Assembly (NCBI RefSeq): GCF_001428125.1
Contig: NZ_LMSM01000001.1
Location: forward strand, 125,306-189,305
Direction of reading: 5' to 3'
DNA: 64,000 bases
Origin: Nocardioides sp. Soil774
Lineage (GTDB): Bacteria; Actinomycetota; Actinomycetes; Propionibacteriales; Nocardioidaceae
This document shows, in pieces, positions 15,852 to 30,519 of this stretch. The position numbers and the translations under genes are program-made. Position 1 is the stretch's first letter. The number at the start of each line of letters is the position of its first letter. The notes below the pieces were generated by a model that was given only the letters and a program-made list of their open reading frames with translations, was not told the origin of the DNA and searched no databases.

Positions 15852-15881
15852 GCGCTGCCGCCCCGGCGTCGGTCCGCGCGT

Positions 15882-20228
<4,347 letters not shown>

Positions 20229-20291
20229 GCCGGCGATGGTCTCAAGACGACCCCGGTGCGCCCAAAACCCCGACCCGTCCGGCGAGGGACC

Positions 20292-22178
20292 TCAGGACGC
20301 GCGCGAGCCGGTGATGCTGAAGCTGGGCTGCGTGACCAGGCCCGGGTCGTCGTACGACGCCTGCCCGCGGCCGGTGCGCGTCCAGCCCTCCGGCAGGTCG
20401 GAGACGTCGTAGCCCGCGGGCCATTGCACGCTGACCTTCAGCGCCTGCGGGATCACCATGCCTTGCGGGGTGGCGTCGAGGCGGTAGGTGAGCGTGCCGT
20501 CGTCGGGCACCGCAGCGGCAGGGACGACGTACTCCAGGACCGCCTCGCGGACGGTGTTGGGCGGCAGGGTGAGCCCGAGCAGCTTGTAGGGGCGGCCGTA
20601 GTAGTCGAAGGTCTTCGTGCCGACGTCGTGCCCGGCGACGCTCGCGCGGGTCACCTGGACGCCGTCGGGCAGGAAGACGCCGAGGCGCATGCCGTTCCAG
20701 CGGGTGCGGGCGGCGCCGCCGCGCGGGTCGCCGTAGAGCTGGTTGGCGTAGGGCGGGGAGTCGTTGTTCACCGTGATGGTCAGCTGCACCTGCGCGGAGC
20801 CGTCCTCGCGCAGGCGGACCCGACTGGCCACGCTGCGGCGCTGCCAGTAGTCGGACTTGCTGGCGTTGGTGTTCTGGTTGAACACCGCGACGTAGTCGTG
20901 GGGGGTGTCGGACAGCTCGCCGGCGAGGCCGACCTCGGTCACCGCGGCCTGCACGTCGCGGTCGCGCATCCAGATCCCCAAGTGGCGTCCGGCGGCCGAG
21001 GCGCGCAACGACTCGATCTTGTCGATGCCCTGGCCGGGTCCGAGCAGCCGGTCGGCGAAGAGCGGGACGAGCGCGAGGTTGAGCGCGTGGCGTGCCTCGT
21101 TGTCGGGGAAGGCGTCGTAGTCGCCGACCATCTTCTGGGTGAAGTTGCCGGCGTCGATGCGACCGTAGACCGGCACGTCGACCGGCCCGGTGATGGTGAG
21201 CAGGTCGGCCAGCGCGACGACGTCGACGGCGATCAGGCCATCGGTCTCCTGCCCGGCGATGCGCGACCAGCCGCGCAGCACCTCCTCGCCGGAGACCGAC
21301 CAGTCGGGGGCGTAGGTCGAGGTCGACAGCCGCAGCTTGCCGTTGTGGAAGGGGTTGTCCGTGACCCGCTCCCAGCGGCCGACGCGGTAGAGCTCCTTGT
21401 CGGTGGTGTCGCGCGCCTCGCCGATCGTGAGCCGGCCGTCGGCGACGGTCAGCGGCGCGAGGGTGAGCGGCGCGCCGCCGGAGAAGCGCTGCTCGCTCGG
21501 GTTGAGGAGGGCGAGGAGGTAGGTGCGCTCGCCGTCGGCCCCGAAGAGGGCGGGCAGCACGTCGGTGAGCGGCTTCGTCCGGCGCGCGGTCGCAGCCAGC
21601 GGGGCGACCACGTCGGTCGCCTCGTCGCGGGCCTCGGCCAGCCGGGTGCCCACGCCGATGCCGGAGTCGTCGACCTCGCTCAGCTCGACCTGGGCGGCGT
21701 CGAGGTGCACGCTCGCCTCGTCGACGGCGCTCACCAGCTTCTTCAAGGTCGGCACGTCGACGGAGCGGTCGCCGAACAGCGTCGCCTCGTCGCCGTTGAC
21801 GGCCGGCCACGCGCCGACGGCCAGCTCGGCCGCGGTGGTCAGGTGGTCGAGGGCGTTGCCGAGGTGGCGTACGTCCGAGACCGGGCCGCCGACGACCGGC
21901 ACCAGGCTCCAGACGTCGCCGCCGATGCCCTGCATGGCGCCCTGGACCTGGTCGGCGTGGCGACGCGCGCTCTCCACGCTGGCCTCCGCGGCCTCCACGT
22001 CGCCGTTCGAGAGCGACGTGCGCGCTGCCTCGAGGTCGGCCCTCGCGCCCTCGGCGTGCCCGGGGGCCTTGAGGAAGGGGATCGCCAGCAGGACGAGGAC
22101 GACGAGCAGCAGGAACAGCAGGCCGATGATCGTCGAGGGATGCAGCAGCCGTCGCGCAGGGCGGGCGTAGGACGGCAT
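20292..22178 (-). CDS. DUF4012 membrane protein, copy B
   Basis: This 628-residue paralogue of copy A has the same plan: a basic N-terminus, one membrane segment (IIGLLFLLLVVLVLLAIPFL), GIGGDVWSLVPVVGGPVSDV, LLALLNPSEQRFSGGAPLTL, ITGPVDVPVYG and WMRDRDVQAAVTEVGLAGEL. The function is unknown; a cell-surface role linked to the flanking rhamnose genes is inferred. I use the ATG at 22178 (GTGGAG immediately upstream) rather than a GTG 13 codons earlier. A TATTGT box at 22216-22221 on the minus strand could be its -10, giving a leader of about 30 nt. This box shares two bases with the -10 of rmlA. Nearly identical 3' ends of copies A and B suggest gene conversion. Confidence 0.85.
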   Translation of the reverse strand: MPSYARPARRLLHPSTIIGLLFLLLVVLVLLAIPFLKAPGHAEGARADLEAARTSLSNGDVEAAEASVESARRHADQVQGAMQGIGGDVWSLVPVVGGPVSDVRHLGNALDHLTTAAELAVGAWPAVNGDEATLFGDRSVDVPTLKKLVSAVDEASVHLDAAQVELSEVDDSGIGVGTRLAEARDEATDVVAPLAATARRTKPLTDVLPALFGADGERTYLLALLNPSEQRFSGGAPLTLAPLTVADGRLTIGEARDTTDKELYRVGRWERVTDNPFHNGKLRLSTSTYAPDWSVSGEEVLRGWSRIAGQETDGLIAVDVVALADLLTITGPVDVPVYGRIDAGNFTQKMVGDYDAFPDNEARHALNLALVPLFADRLLGPGQGIDKIESLRASAAGRHLGIWMRDRDVQAAVTEVGLAGELSDTPHDYVAVFNQNTNASKSDYWQRRSVASRVRLREDGSAQVQLTITVNNDSPPYANQLYGDPRGGAARTRWNGMRLGVFLPDGVQVTRASVAGHDVGTKTFDYYGRPYKLLGLTLPPNTVREAVLEYVVPAAAVPDDGTLTYRLDATPQGMVIPQALKVSVQWPAGYDVSDLPEGWTRTGRGQASYDDPGLVTQPSFSITGSRAS

Positions 22179-22215
22179 CTCCACATGGTGCCCCACGGGA
22201 CCGGGCGACGTGCCC

Positions 22216-22225
22216 ACAATAGGGT
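22216..22225. promoter_or_regulatory. Overlapping divergent -10 boxes (DUF4012-B / rmlA)
   Basis: The decamer ACAATAGGGT reads TAGGGT on the plus strand, 6 nt before the rmlA ATG, and TATTGT on the minus strand, upstream of the DUF4012-B start. The two hexamers share the central TA, so only one polymerase could occupy the site at a time. Confidence 0.45.
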
Positions 22226-22231
22226 GGGCCC

Positions 22232-23098
22232 ATGCGCGGAATCATCCTGGCCGGTGGCACCGGCTCCCGACTCCACCCGATCACCCAGGGCATCAGCAAG
22301 CAGCTGGTCCCGGTCTACGACAAGCCGATGATCTACTACCCGCTGTCGACGCTGATGCTGGCCGGCATCCGAGACGTCCTGATCATCACCACGCCGCACG
22401 AGGCCGACGGCTTCCACCGCCTCCTGGGCGACGGCTCGCAGTTCGGGATCAACCTGACCTTCGCCGTGCAGCCCAGCCCCGACGGCCTCGCGCAGGCCTT
22501 CGTGATCGGCGCCGACCACATCGGCAGCGAGCGCTCGGCGCTCGTGCTGGGCGACAACATCTTCTACGGCTCCGGCCTCGGCTCGCAGCTGCTGCGCTTC
22601 TCCGAGCTCGACGGTGCCGCCGTCTTCGGCTACCACGTGGCCGACCCGCGCGCCTACGGCGTCGTGGAGTTCGACGACCAGGGCCGCGCGCTGTCGCTGG
22701 AGGAGAAGCCCGAGCACCCGAAGAGCGAGTTCGCGGTGCCGGGGCTCTACTTCTACGACAACGACGTCGTCCAGTACGCCGCCGAGCTCGAGCCGTCGGC
22801 GCGCGGCGAGCTCGAGATCACCGACCTCAACCGGCGCTACCTCGAGGAGGGTCGCCTCCACGTCGAGGTGCTCCCGCGCGGCACCGCCTGGCTCGACACC
22901 GGCACCTTCGACTCCCTCAACGACGCCTCCAACTTCGTGCGCACGATCGAGGGCCGCCAGGGCTTCAAGGTCGGCGCGCCCGAGGAGGTCGCCTGGCGCA
23001 TGGGCTGGCTCTCCGACGACGAGCTCACCGAGCGCGCCGAGCCGCTGCGCAAGAGCGGCTATGGCGAGTACCTGCTCGGGCTGCTGCACCACGGCTGA
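22232..23098 (+). CDS. rmlA: Glucose-1-phosphate thymidylyltransferase
   Basis: RmlA makes dTDP-glucose from dTTP and glucose-1-phosphate, the first step toward dTDP-rhamnose. The 288-residue protein has the normal length. It starts with [18 protein letters not shown], the nucleotide-binding signature G-G-x-G-x-R-L, and contains [42 protein letters not shown] and [17 protein letters not shown] 6 nt upstream of the ATG implies a leaderless transcript. Together with rmlB and rmlCD on the other strand it completes the dTDP-L-rhamnose pathway; the two DUF4012 genes separate them. It is convergent with the second Gmd homologue, with only 3 bp between the stop codons. Confidence 0.97.
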   Translation: MRGIILAGGTGSRLHPITQGISKQLVPVYDKPMIYYPLSTLMLAGIRDVLIITTPHEADGFHRLLGDGSQFGINLTFAVQPSPDGLAQAFVIGADHIGSERSALVLGDNIFYGSGLGSQLLRFSELDGAAVFGYHVADPRAYGVVEFDDQGRALSLEEKPEHPKSEFAVPGLYFYDNDVVQYAAELEPSARGELEITDLNRRYLEEGRLHVEVLPRGTAWLDTGTFDSLNDASNFVRTIEGRQGFKVGAPEEVAWRMGWLSDDELTERAEPLRKSGYGEYLLGLLHHG

Positions 23099-23101
23099 GG
23101 C

Positions 23102-24037
23102 TCACGCCAGGTCGGCGGCCACCATCCGCGCGACGATCTCCTCGAACTCCACCGTCGGCGCCCAGCCGAGCTCCTCGCGGGCGCGACTGGCGTCGCCGAC
23201 CAGCTCGGTCGGGTCGGCGGGGCGGAAGTAGGCCGCGTCCTGGCGCACGAGGTGCTCCCAGTCTTCGATGCCGGCTGCGGCGAAGGCGGCCGCGACGAAG
23301 TCGCGCACGGAGTGGGCGCGACCGGTGGCGACGACGTAGTCGGACGGGTCGTCGGCCCGGGCGGCGCGCACCATCGCGTCGACGTAGTCCGGCGCCCAGC
23401 CCCAGTCGCGACGCGCCTCGAGGTTGCCCAGCACCAGCTCCTCGGCGTCGCCGCGCGCGATGGCGGCGACCCCGGAGGTGATCTTGCGGGTCACGAAGCG
23501 CTCGTGGCGGCGCGGCGACTCGTGGTTGTAGAGGATCGCGCTCGACACGTGCAGGTCGCGATGGCGGAAGACGCGGGCAGAGAGGTGCGCGAAGGCCTTC
23601 GCGGCGCCGTACGGGTTGACCGGGCGGACCGGGGTGTCCTCGGTCTGCGGCGACGCGTCGGCCTCGCCGAAGATCTCCGCGCTCGAGGCCTGCACCAGTC
23701 GCACGCCGCCCACGAGCCGCGCCGACTCCATCAGCGCGACCGCCGCCTGACCGTTGACGTGGGCGGTGAGGTCGGGCTCGTCCCACGACTGCGCGACCGA
23801 GCTGATGGCGGCGAGGTTGTAGACCTCCTGCGGTGCCAGGTCGAGCACGAGCCGCCGGGTCGCCTCGAGGTCACCGAGGTCGCCGGTGTGCAGCACGACC
23901 TCGGCGGGGCAGTGGGCCGGCGGACCGTCGGCCTCGAGCACGAGCGCGTGGACCTCCATGCCCTCCGCGACGAGGCGCTCGGCGAGGTAGGTGCCGTCCT
24001 GGCCGCCGATGCCGGTGATGAACGCAGCTGCGGTCAC
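23102..24037 (-). CDS. GDP-mannose 4,6-dehydratase homologue (second copy)
   Basis: A 311-residue extended short-chain dehydrogenase clearly of the Gmd type: [17 protein letters not shown] at the NADP-binding N-terminus, [10 protein letters not shown], the catalytic [10 protein letters not shown] (Tyr-x3-Lys) and the Gmd signature [16 protein letters not shown]. It is shorter and more diverged than the upstream Gmd; for example its GxGGQDG replaces GITGQDG. It may act on the product of Gmd, on another GDP-sugar, or as a partner subunit; the sequence alone cannot decide. No separate Fcl/GDP-fucose synthase or Rmd reductase is visible in the window. The GTG start at 24037 overlaps the gmd stop as GTGA, so the two are translated together. 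Confidence 0.8.
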   Translation of the reverse strand: MTAAAFITGIGGQDGTYLAERLVAEGMEVHALVLEADGPPAHCPAEVVLHTGDLGDLEATRRLVLDLAPQEVYNLAAISSVAQSWDEPDLTAHVNGQAAVALMESARLVGGVRLVQASSAEIFGEADASPQTEDTPVRPVNPYGAAKAFAHLSARVFRHRDLHVSSAILYNHESPRRHERFVTRKITSGVAAIARGDAEELVLGNLEARRDWGWAPDYVDAMVRAARADDPSDYVVATGRAHSVRDFVAAAFAAAGIEDWEHLVRQDAAYFRPADPTELVGDASRAREELGWAPTVEFEEIVARMVAADLA

Positions 24038-25014
24038 CAGCCCGCCTTGACCGCCGCGATGTCGCTGTCGACCATCATCGCCACCAGCTCGGGGAAGGAC
24101 ACCGTCGGCGCCCAGCCCAGCTTGTCCCTGGCCTTGGAGGCGTCGCCGATGAGCAGCTCGACCTCGGCGGGGCGCATGAACCGCGGGTCCTGCGTGACGT
24201 GCGTGGTCCAGTCGTCGATGCCGACGTGGGCGAAGGCGAGGTCGAGGAAGTCTCGGATCGAGTGGGTCTCGCCGGTCGCGATGACGTAGTCGTCGGCCTC
24301 GTCCTGCTGGAGCATCCGCCACATCGCCTCGACGTAGTCGCCGGCGTATCCCCAGTCGCGCTGGGCGTCGAGGTTGCCCAGGGCCATCGAGTCCTGCTGG
24401 CCGAGGTGGATCCGGGCCACGGCCTGGCTGATCTTGCGGGTCACGAACTCCGGCCCGCGGCGCGGCGACTCGTGGTTGAACAGGATCCCCGACGAGGCGT
24501 GCATGCCGTAGGACTCGCGGTAGTTGATCGTCATGTAGTGGCCGTAGACCTTGCTCACGCCGTAGGGCGAGCGGGGCCAGAGCAGGGTGCTCTCGCGCTG
24601 GGGCACCTCCTGCACCTTGCCGAACATCTCCGAGCTCGAGGCCTGGTAGAACCGGATGCTCCCGGGCTCGTCGCCCGCGTGGAGGCGTACGGCCTCGAGC
24701 ACGTTGAGCACGCCCATGCCGGTCACGTCGCTGGTGACGAACGCGTTCTCCCACGAGTAGGCCACGAACGAGATGGCGCCGAGGTTGTAGACCTCGTCGG
24801 GCTGCGACACGCTCATCGCCCGTATCAGGCTGGAGAGGTCGGTGAGGTCGCCGTTGTGCAGCCGCACGTCGGGGACGACCTTCTCGACGAGCTCGCGCCG
24901 GGGGTTGTTCTGACCGCGGATCAGGCCGTGGACGTCGTAGCCCTTCGCGAGGAGGAGCTCGGCGAGGTAGAGGCCGTCCTGGCCGGTGATTCCGGTGATG
25001 AGAGCGCTGGGCAT
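24034..25014 (-). CDS. gmd: GDP-mannose 4,6-dehydratase
   Basis: Gmd turns GDP-D-mannose into GDP-4-keto-6-deoxymannose, the precursor of GDP-L-fucose, GDP-D-rhamnose and related sugars. The 326-residue protein has [20 protein letters not shown] at its N-terminus, the Ser/Thr-Glu pair in [10 protein letters not shown], catalytic YGVSK, and the diagnostic [16 protein letters not shown]. The length is normal. The ATG at 25014 places the Rossmann motif at the start; a longer form would add 15 unlikely residues. It forms a two-gene operon with the second Gmd homologue. Two GT11 fucosyltransferase-like genes later in the window suggest that a GDP-fucose-type donor is used. Confidence 0.93.
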   Translation of the reverse strand: MPSALITGITGQDGLYLAELLLAKGYDVHGLIRGQNNPRRELVEKVVPDVRLHNGDLTDLSSLIRAMSVSQPDEVYNLGAISFVAYSWENAFVTSDVTGMGVLNVLEAVRLHAGDEPGSIRFYQASSSEMFGKVQEVPQRESTLLWPRSPYGVSKVYGHYMTINYRESYGMHASSGILFNHESPRRGPEFVTRKISQAVARIHLGQQDSMALGNLDAQRDWGYAGDYVEAMWRMLQQDEADDYVIATGETHSIRDFLDLAFAHVGIDDWTTHVTQDPRFMRPAEVELLIGDASKARDKLGWAPTVSFPELVAMMVDSDIAAVKAGW

Positions 25015-25057
25015 GACCCCCACTCTGTCAGGGACGGGTGTCGTTAGGGTGACGTCC

Positions 25058-26070
<1,013 letters not shown>

Positions 26071-26071
<1 letters not shown>

Positions 26072-26901
26072 TGCGCCGTCGCCTCGCGGCGGTCGTGCTG
26101 CTGGTCGTGCCTGGGTCGGTGGGGGTCGGCGTCCACGCCTCGGCTCGAGCGGACCATGGTCCGCTCGACGCCCGGCATGCCGTGCGTCAGGGGTCCACGG
26201 CGGTCGACAAGTCCACCGGACCGCTGGCCGGCCGCGTCATCGTGGTCGACCCCGGCCACCAGCTCGGCAACCACAACTTCCCCGCCGAGATCAACCGGCT
26301 GGTCCCGGCGGGTGGCTTCACCAAGCCGTGCAACACCACGGGCACCGCGACCGACGGCGGCTACCCCGAGGCGACCTTCGCCTGGCAGGTCTCGCGGCTG
26401 GTCGCGGCCCGCCTGCGCGCGCTCGGCGCGACCGTGCGGATGACCCGCCACGCCAACCGCCAGGACCGGTGGGGTCCGTGCGTCGACGCGCGTGGCCGGG
26501 CCGGCAACGCGATCCGCGCCGACCTGAAGATCTCCGTGCACGCCGACGGGTCGTACGCCGCCGGCGCGCGGGGCTTCCACGTCATCGCCCCGGCCGACCG
26601 GGCGCCGTGGACCGACGACATCCACGACTCCTCGATGCGGCTCGCGGCCTCGGTGCGTGCGGGGTTGGAGGCGCAAGGCTTCCCGGTCGCCAACTACGTC
26701 GCCGGCGGTGACGGGCTCGACGTCCGCTCGGACCTCGGCACCCTCAACCTCAGCGACGTACCGACCGTGATGGTCGAGCTGGGCAACATGCGCAGCGCCA
26801 CCGAGGCGCGCGTGATGACGTCGGCCGACGGACGTGCCCGCTACGCCCGCGGGCTGGTCGCGGGGGCGCGGGCCTTCACCGACCGGGTCCCGGTCAGCTG
26901 A
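26071..26901 (+). CDS. Secreted N-acetylmuramoyl-L-alanine amidase (Amidase_3)
   Basis: This enzyme cleaves the bond between muramic acid and the stem peptide in peptidoglycan. The 276-residue protein begins with MRRRLAAVVLLVVPGSVGVG, a signal peptide ending near HASA. The catalytic domain shows the zinc ligands and acid of the Amidase_3 family: His in VVDPGHQLGN, Glu in GGYPEATF, His in SVHADGS, and the catalytic Glu in MVELGNM. No cell-wall-binding repeat is seen. The ATG at 26071 overlaps the galE stop by one base. Location in a surface-glycan locus fits a role in wall remodelling where the polymer is attached. Confidence 0.9.
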
Positions 26902-27796
26902 CGGCGAGCTCGGTCATCGCCCGCAGGACGGTGCGCAGGTGGGGCACCTCGTGGGTGCGGACGAGGTGGGTGCCGCCGAGCGCGGCGAAGACGGCGTAGA
27001 AGCCCTCGGCCTTGCGGAACTCGTCGCCGAAGAGGTCATAGCTGTGCGGCACCGCGTTGCACACCGGCACGCCCAGCGGGCGGAGCCGGAAGACCTGCGC
27101 CAGCACCCGCGTCTGGTGGCGCGCGCGGGTGGGCGGGTCGACGAGGTTGCCGTAGTAGAAGCCCATGCCCGGGTCGACGACGACCTTGTCGACGCCGAGC
27201 GAGCGGGCGTGTGCGATGCGGGGGGCGAAGTGGTCGAGCAGCACCGGGACGGGGTCGGCGTCGGGCGGCACGTCGGCGATCTCGCGGACGTTGGCCGTCT
27301 CGCCGAAGCACAGCACGACAGCGGCGTCGTACTCGGCGGCGAGGGCGAGCATCTCGTCCTCGTGCTCGCGGCCGGTCATGTTGAGGATGCGCGCGCCGGC
27401 GTCGAGGCACTCGCGCACGACCTCCGGCTCGTAGGTCTCGACCGAGACCACGGCCTCCTCGGCGAGGCCCTTGACGGCCGGGACCAGGGTGGCGACCTGG
27501 TCGTCGGCGGAGACCCGCGCGGCGCGGGCGTTGCTCGACTCGGCGCCGAGGTCGATGACCGAGGCGCCCTGGGCGACCTGGATGCGACCCATTCGCACCG
27601 CGTCCGCAGGGCTCGTCGCCACGCTCTCGCGGTAGGTCGAGTCGCGGGAGAGGTTGACGCATCCCATCAGGGTCACCGGGCCGTCGCCGACGACGACCGG
27701 ACCGCGGGGACCGTCGATCACGACCGGCTCGACGGGGTGGTCCCAGGCGTCGGCGTGGGCGTCGTGGAGGGCCGCCAGGTCCGCAAGGGTGATCAC
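26894..27796 (-). CDS. Divergent dihydropteroate synthase-like pterin-binding protein
   Basis: The 300-residue protein follows the DHPS TIM-barrel order but with changed key residues. The Asn of the first motif is kept (MGCVNLSRDSTYRES for the usual N-V-T-P-D-S-F), GASVIDLGAES is kept but the T-R pair after it is S-N. The D of I-S-V-D-T is Glu (VSVETYEP), the Asn of ILNMTG and the Asp of VDPGMGFYYGN are present, the S-R-K lysine motif is missing (CNAVPHSYD), and R-x-H remains (VRTHEV). Classical folate synthesis is therefore doubtful; a related methyltransferase- or pterin-binding role is possible. The GTG start at 27796 lies 7 nt after TACCCT, a leaderless pattern. It is divergent from a RibD-like reductase gene only 30 bp away. 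Confidence 0.75.
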   Translation of the reverse strand: MITLADLAALHDAHADAWDHPVEPVVIDGPRGPVVVGDGPVTLMGCVNLSRDSTYRESVATSPADAVRMGRIQVAQGASVIDLGAESSNARAARVSADDQVATLVPAVKGLAEEAVVSVETYEPEVVRECLDAGARILNMTGREHEDEMLALAAEYDAAVVLCFGETANVREIADVPPDADPVPVLLDHFAPRIAHARSLGVDKVVVDPGMGFYYGNLVDPPTRARHQTRVLAQVFRLRPLGVPVCNAVPHSYDLFGDEFRKAEGFYAVFAALGGTHLVRTHEVPHLRTVLRAMTELAVS

Positions 27797-27826
27797 GCCC
27801 CAAAGGGTAGGGGGGAGGATGAAAGC

Positions 27827-28513
27827 GTGAGTGAATCCCTCGAGCTGCAGAAGCTGTCCGACCTGTCCGACGACGAGCTGGCCGCGGCCTACACGCCCGA
27901 GCGCGAGCCGTGGCTGCGGGTGAACTTCGTCAGCACCGTCGACGGCGCCGCGCAGGGCTCCGACGGGGTGAGCAAGAGCATCAACAACGACGCCGACAAG
28001 CGGGTCTTCGACGCGCTGCGAGCCCGCGCGGACTGCCTCGTGGTCGGCGCCGGCACGCTGCGCACCGAGGGCTACGACGTGCCGCGGATCCCGCTGGTGG
28101 TGGTGAGCCGCTCGGCCGACCTGCCGCCCACGCTGCGCGACGCCCCGCCCGGACGCATCCTGATGGCGACGGTCGAGTCGGCCGACGGGCTGGCGCGGGT
28201 GCGCGAGGAGCTCGGCGAAGAACACGTCCTCGTCCTCGGCGAGGACGAGATCGACCTGGCGCTGCTCAAGGCCACGCTGGCGGAGCGGGGCTGGGTCGAG
28301 CAGCTGTGCGAGGGCGGTCCGTCACTGTTCGCCGACCTGCTCGCCGCGGGTGTCGTCGACGAGCTCTGCTGGACCGTGGTGCCGGCCCTCGCCGGCGGCG
28401 ACGCCGTACGCATCGCCACCGGCGCCGAGGTGGACGTGGCGCTGCGCCCCGTCCTGCTGCTGGAGCAGGACGGGACGCTGCTGGGGCGCTGGCTGGTTCA
28501 AGGCGCCGGGTAG
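27827..28513 (+). CDS. Pyrimidine reductase family protein (RibD C-terminal / DHFR-like fold)
   Basis: The 228-residue protein belongs to the RibD_C family of NADPH-dependent reductases acting on riboflavin-type pyrimidines. Typical parts are LRVNFVSTVDGAAQGSDGVS at about residue 28, FDALRARADCLVVGAGTLRT, LCEGGPSLFADLLAAGVVDE and the final LEQDGTLLGRW. There is no deaminase domain, so it is a stand-alone reductase. Start GTG at 27827 has GGAGG eight bases upstream. Its position opposite the DHPS-like gene, with a 30-bp shared promoter region, suggests joint work in pterin or flavin metabolism. Its 3' end overlaps the opposing secreted beta-helix gene by 16 bp. Confidence 0.85.
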   Translation: MSESLELQKLSDLSDDELAAAYTPEREPWLRVNFVSTVDGAAQGSDGVSKSINNDADKRVFDALRARADCLVVGAGTLRTEGYDVPRIPLVVVSRSADLPPTLRDAPPGRILMATVESADGLARVREELGEEHVLVLGEDEIDLALLKATLAERGWVEQLCEGGPSLFADLLAAGVVDELCWTVVPALAGGDAVRIATGAEVDVALRPVLLLEQDGTLLGRWLVQGAG

Positions 28514-30426
28514 TCCACCACGTAGCTCGGCTGTCCGGGCCGGGTGCTGTCGACCCGCGCGCCGATGTCGTTGACGACGTGCTCGATGCTGCCCGCGTCG
28601 AGGTTGACCGTCAGGACGTGGTGCAGGCGTACGCCGGCCCGGTCGGGCACCTCGAAGCCGCTCTGGGTGGTGATCGAGGGGTCGTTGCGGTTGAAGACGT
28701 AGACGCCGCCGCCGTAGAGCTGGTGGCGCTGCACGTCGTCGGCGACCTTGTAGCCGGTCCAGCCCAGGGTGCCGTCGGGGCGGGTCCAGTCGGCCTGCGA
28801 GGGCGGGTCGTAGGGCAGCTCGTTCTGGTAGAGCACGACCTCGCCGTCCTCGCCGTTCCAGATGGTGTTGTGCTGCTGGTAGTGCTCGACGAAGAGACCG
28901 GTGGCCTGCACGCGGTCGCCGTTGACGACCAGGCCGACGCGGCCGGTGTTGGTGTTCCACCGGTCGGTGTCGCCGCTGGCGCCGACGGTGAAGCCCTCGA
29001 CGCCGTGGTCGGCACGCCAGACCCACGCGTGGTCGACCAGCACGTCGTCGGCGTCGATGCGCAGCGACACGTCGGCCTTGCCGACGTGGGGTCCGCCGAC
29101 GCGGAAGTAGACGTCGTTGAGCGTCGTGGTCGGGACGTCGGCCGACGGGCGACGACCGCCCGAGCTGCCCGGGCGACCCTGGACGTGCATCAGCGTCCTG
29201 GACAGCGTGGTGCCGGCGTCGATGGTGACGCCCGCGACGACGACGTCGGTCGCCCCGTCGCGCACGACCACCGGGGTGGCGCCGCCGACTGCCGTCAGCG
29301 TGGCCTGGCCGAGGCCGAGCACGACCGTGTGGTCACGCCCGATGACCAGGCTGCGGTCGATGTCGTAGACGCCGGGCGTGAGCAGCAGGTTCTTGCCGCG
29401 GGCCAGGGCCTGGGCCAGCACCTGGGCCGACTGGCTGGGGCGCGCGACGTGGAACGACGACAGCGGCAGGTCGGTGCCCGCGGTTGGGCCGTCGGCCCAA
29501 GAGGTGCCGCGCGAGTCGGTGCGCGCCCTCGGCACCCGCACCTGCCAGCGACCGTCGTCGCCGACGTGGAGGAACGGCTTCTCGCGGCTGAGCGGCGTAC
29601 GGTCGAGGGTGGTGTAGGGCTCGGCCGGGAAGCCGGCCTCGGACGGGGCGCCGATCGTGCCGGCGAAGACCTGGTTCCACACGCCGTTGCTCCAGCCGCC
29701 GACCTCGCTGTTGCGGGTCAGCCACTGCTGCTGCGAGCCGTTGATGACGAAGGACGCGCGGGAGTCGGCGAGGTAGCCGCCGCTGGCGTACTGCGGGCCG
29801 GCCGTGCAGTAGTCCATCAGCGACAGGTTGCCGCCCCGGATGTCGACGCGGCGCAGCGAGGAGGCCTGCGAGGTGGCCCAGAAGTTCGCCGAGGCGCGGC
29901 AGCCGTCCTGGCCGGTGCCGTTGACGTCGATCGTCAGGTTGGACAGGGAGCGCCAGAAGTTGTTGAGCGCCACGCAGTAGGGCTGGGTGGGGCCGTCGGT
30001 GAGGCAGCGGTTGTAGACCTCGACCTTGCCGTTGATGACCGTGTCGGACGGGCGCGCACCGAGGCCGGCGACCTCGGTGTAGTAGCCGACCTTGATCTGC
30101 AGCGGCTCGGCGGCGGTGCCGTAGGTGCCGGGCAGGAACAGCAGGCTCCACCGCTGTCCCGACATCTCGGCGTCGACCTGCTGCTGCCAGATCTCGTCGG
30201 CGCGCTGGCGGATCTCCGCGGTCGGCATCGAGGGGTCGAAGACGATGACGCGGCTGCCGAGGCCGGGGTCTTCAGCCGGCGTGGCTGCGGCCTTCATCGC
30301 GGTCTGGGGCGCGGGGGCCGCGCCGGCGCTGGACAGGACGTGGGCCGGCGCGAGGCCGACCACGGTGAGGGCGAGTGCCGCGATGGCGGCGCGCAGCGTC
30401 GTACGACGCAGGCGAGGACGGGGCAT
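28498..30426 (-). CDS. Secreted right-handed beta-helix (pectate-lyase-fold) protein
   Basis: A 642-residue exported protein. After a basic start (MPRPRLRRTTLR) and a hydrophobic core it has a probable cleavage site at SSAGAAPA. The mature part contains many short beta-helix turns, such as DTVINGKVEVYN, SLSNLTIDVNG, VVLGLGQATLTAVGG and DVVVAGVTIDAG, typical of the pectin-lyase-like superfamily of polysaccharide-active proteins. No family-specific catalytic residues can be named. GGAAGG lies 6 nt before the ATG at 30426. A TGAGAGCGCTTCCA element, similar to LacI/CebR operators, sits 20 bp upstream and suggests sugar-controlled expression. Confidence 0.75.
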   Translation of the reverse strand: MPRPRLRRTTLRAAIAALALTVVGLAPAHVLSSAGAAPAPQTAMKAAATPAEDPGLGSRVIVFDPSMPTAEIRQRADEIWQQQVDAEMSGQRWSLLFLPGTYGTAAEPLQIKVGYYTEVAGLGARPSDTVINGKVEVYNRCLTDGPTQPYCVALNNFWRSLSNLTIDVNGTGQDGCRASANFWATSQASSLRRVDIRGGNLSLMDYCTAGPQYASGGYLADSRASFVINGSQQQWLTRNSEVGGWSNGVWNQVFAGTIGAPSEAGFPAEPYTTLDRTPLSREKPFLHVGDDGRWQVRVPRARTDSRGTSWADGPTAGTDLPLSSFHVARPSQSAQVLAQALARGKNLLLTPGVYDIDRSLVIGRDHTVVLGLGQATLTAVGGATPVVVRDGATDVVVAGVTIDAGTTLSRTLMHVQGRPGSSGGRRPSADVPTTTLNDVYFRVGGPHVGKADVSLRIDADDVLVDHAWVWRADHGVEGFTVGASGDTDRWNTNTGRVGLVVNGDRVQATGLFVEHYQQHNTIWNGEDGEVVLYQNELPYDPPSQADWTRPDGTLGWTGYKVADDVQRHQLYGGGVYVFNRNDPSITTQSGFEVPDRAGVRLHHVLTVNLDAGSIEHVVNDIGARVDSTRPGQPSYVVDYPAP

Positions 30427-30445
30427 GGGGGACCTTCCGGGGGTG

Positions 30446-30459
30446 TGAGAGCGCTTCCA
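30446..30459. promoter_or_regulatory. LacI/CebR-type operator-like sequence
   Basis: TGAGAGCGCTTCCA has the AGCGCT core and outer TG/CA bases of the actinobacterial LacI-family consensus TGGGAGCGCTCCCA. It lies 20 bp upstream of the ATG of the secreted beta-helix gene, where a repressor would block transcription. No LacI gene is in the window. Confidence 0.45.
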
Positions 30460-30519
30460 CGCATCAGTGTGCCCCATCGGGTGTGATCCCCGCCACACCC
30501 CGTCTCCCGCTGCGGACGC

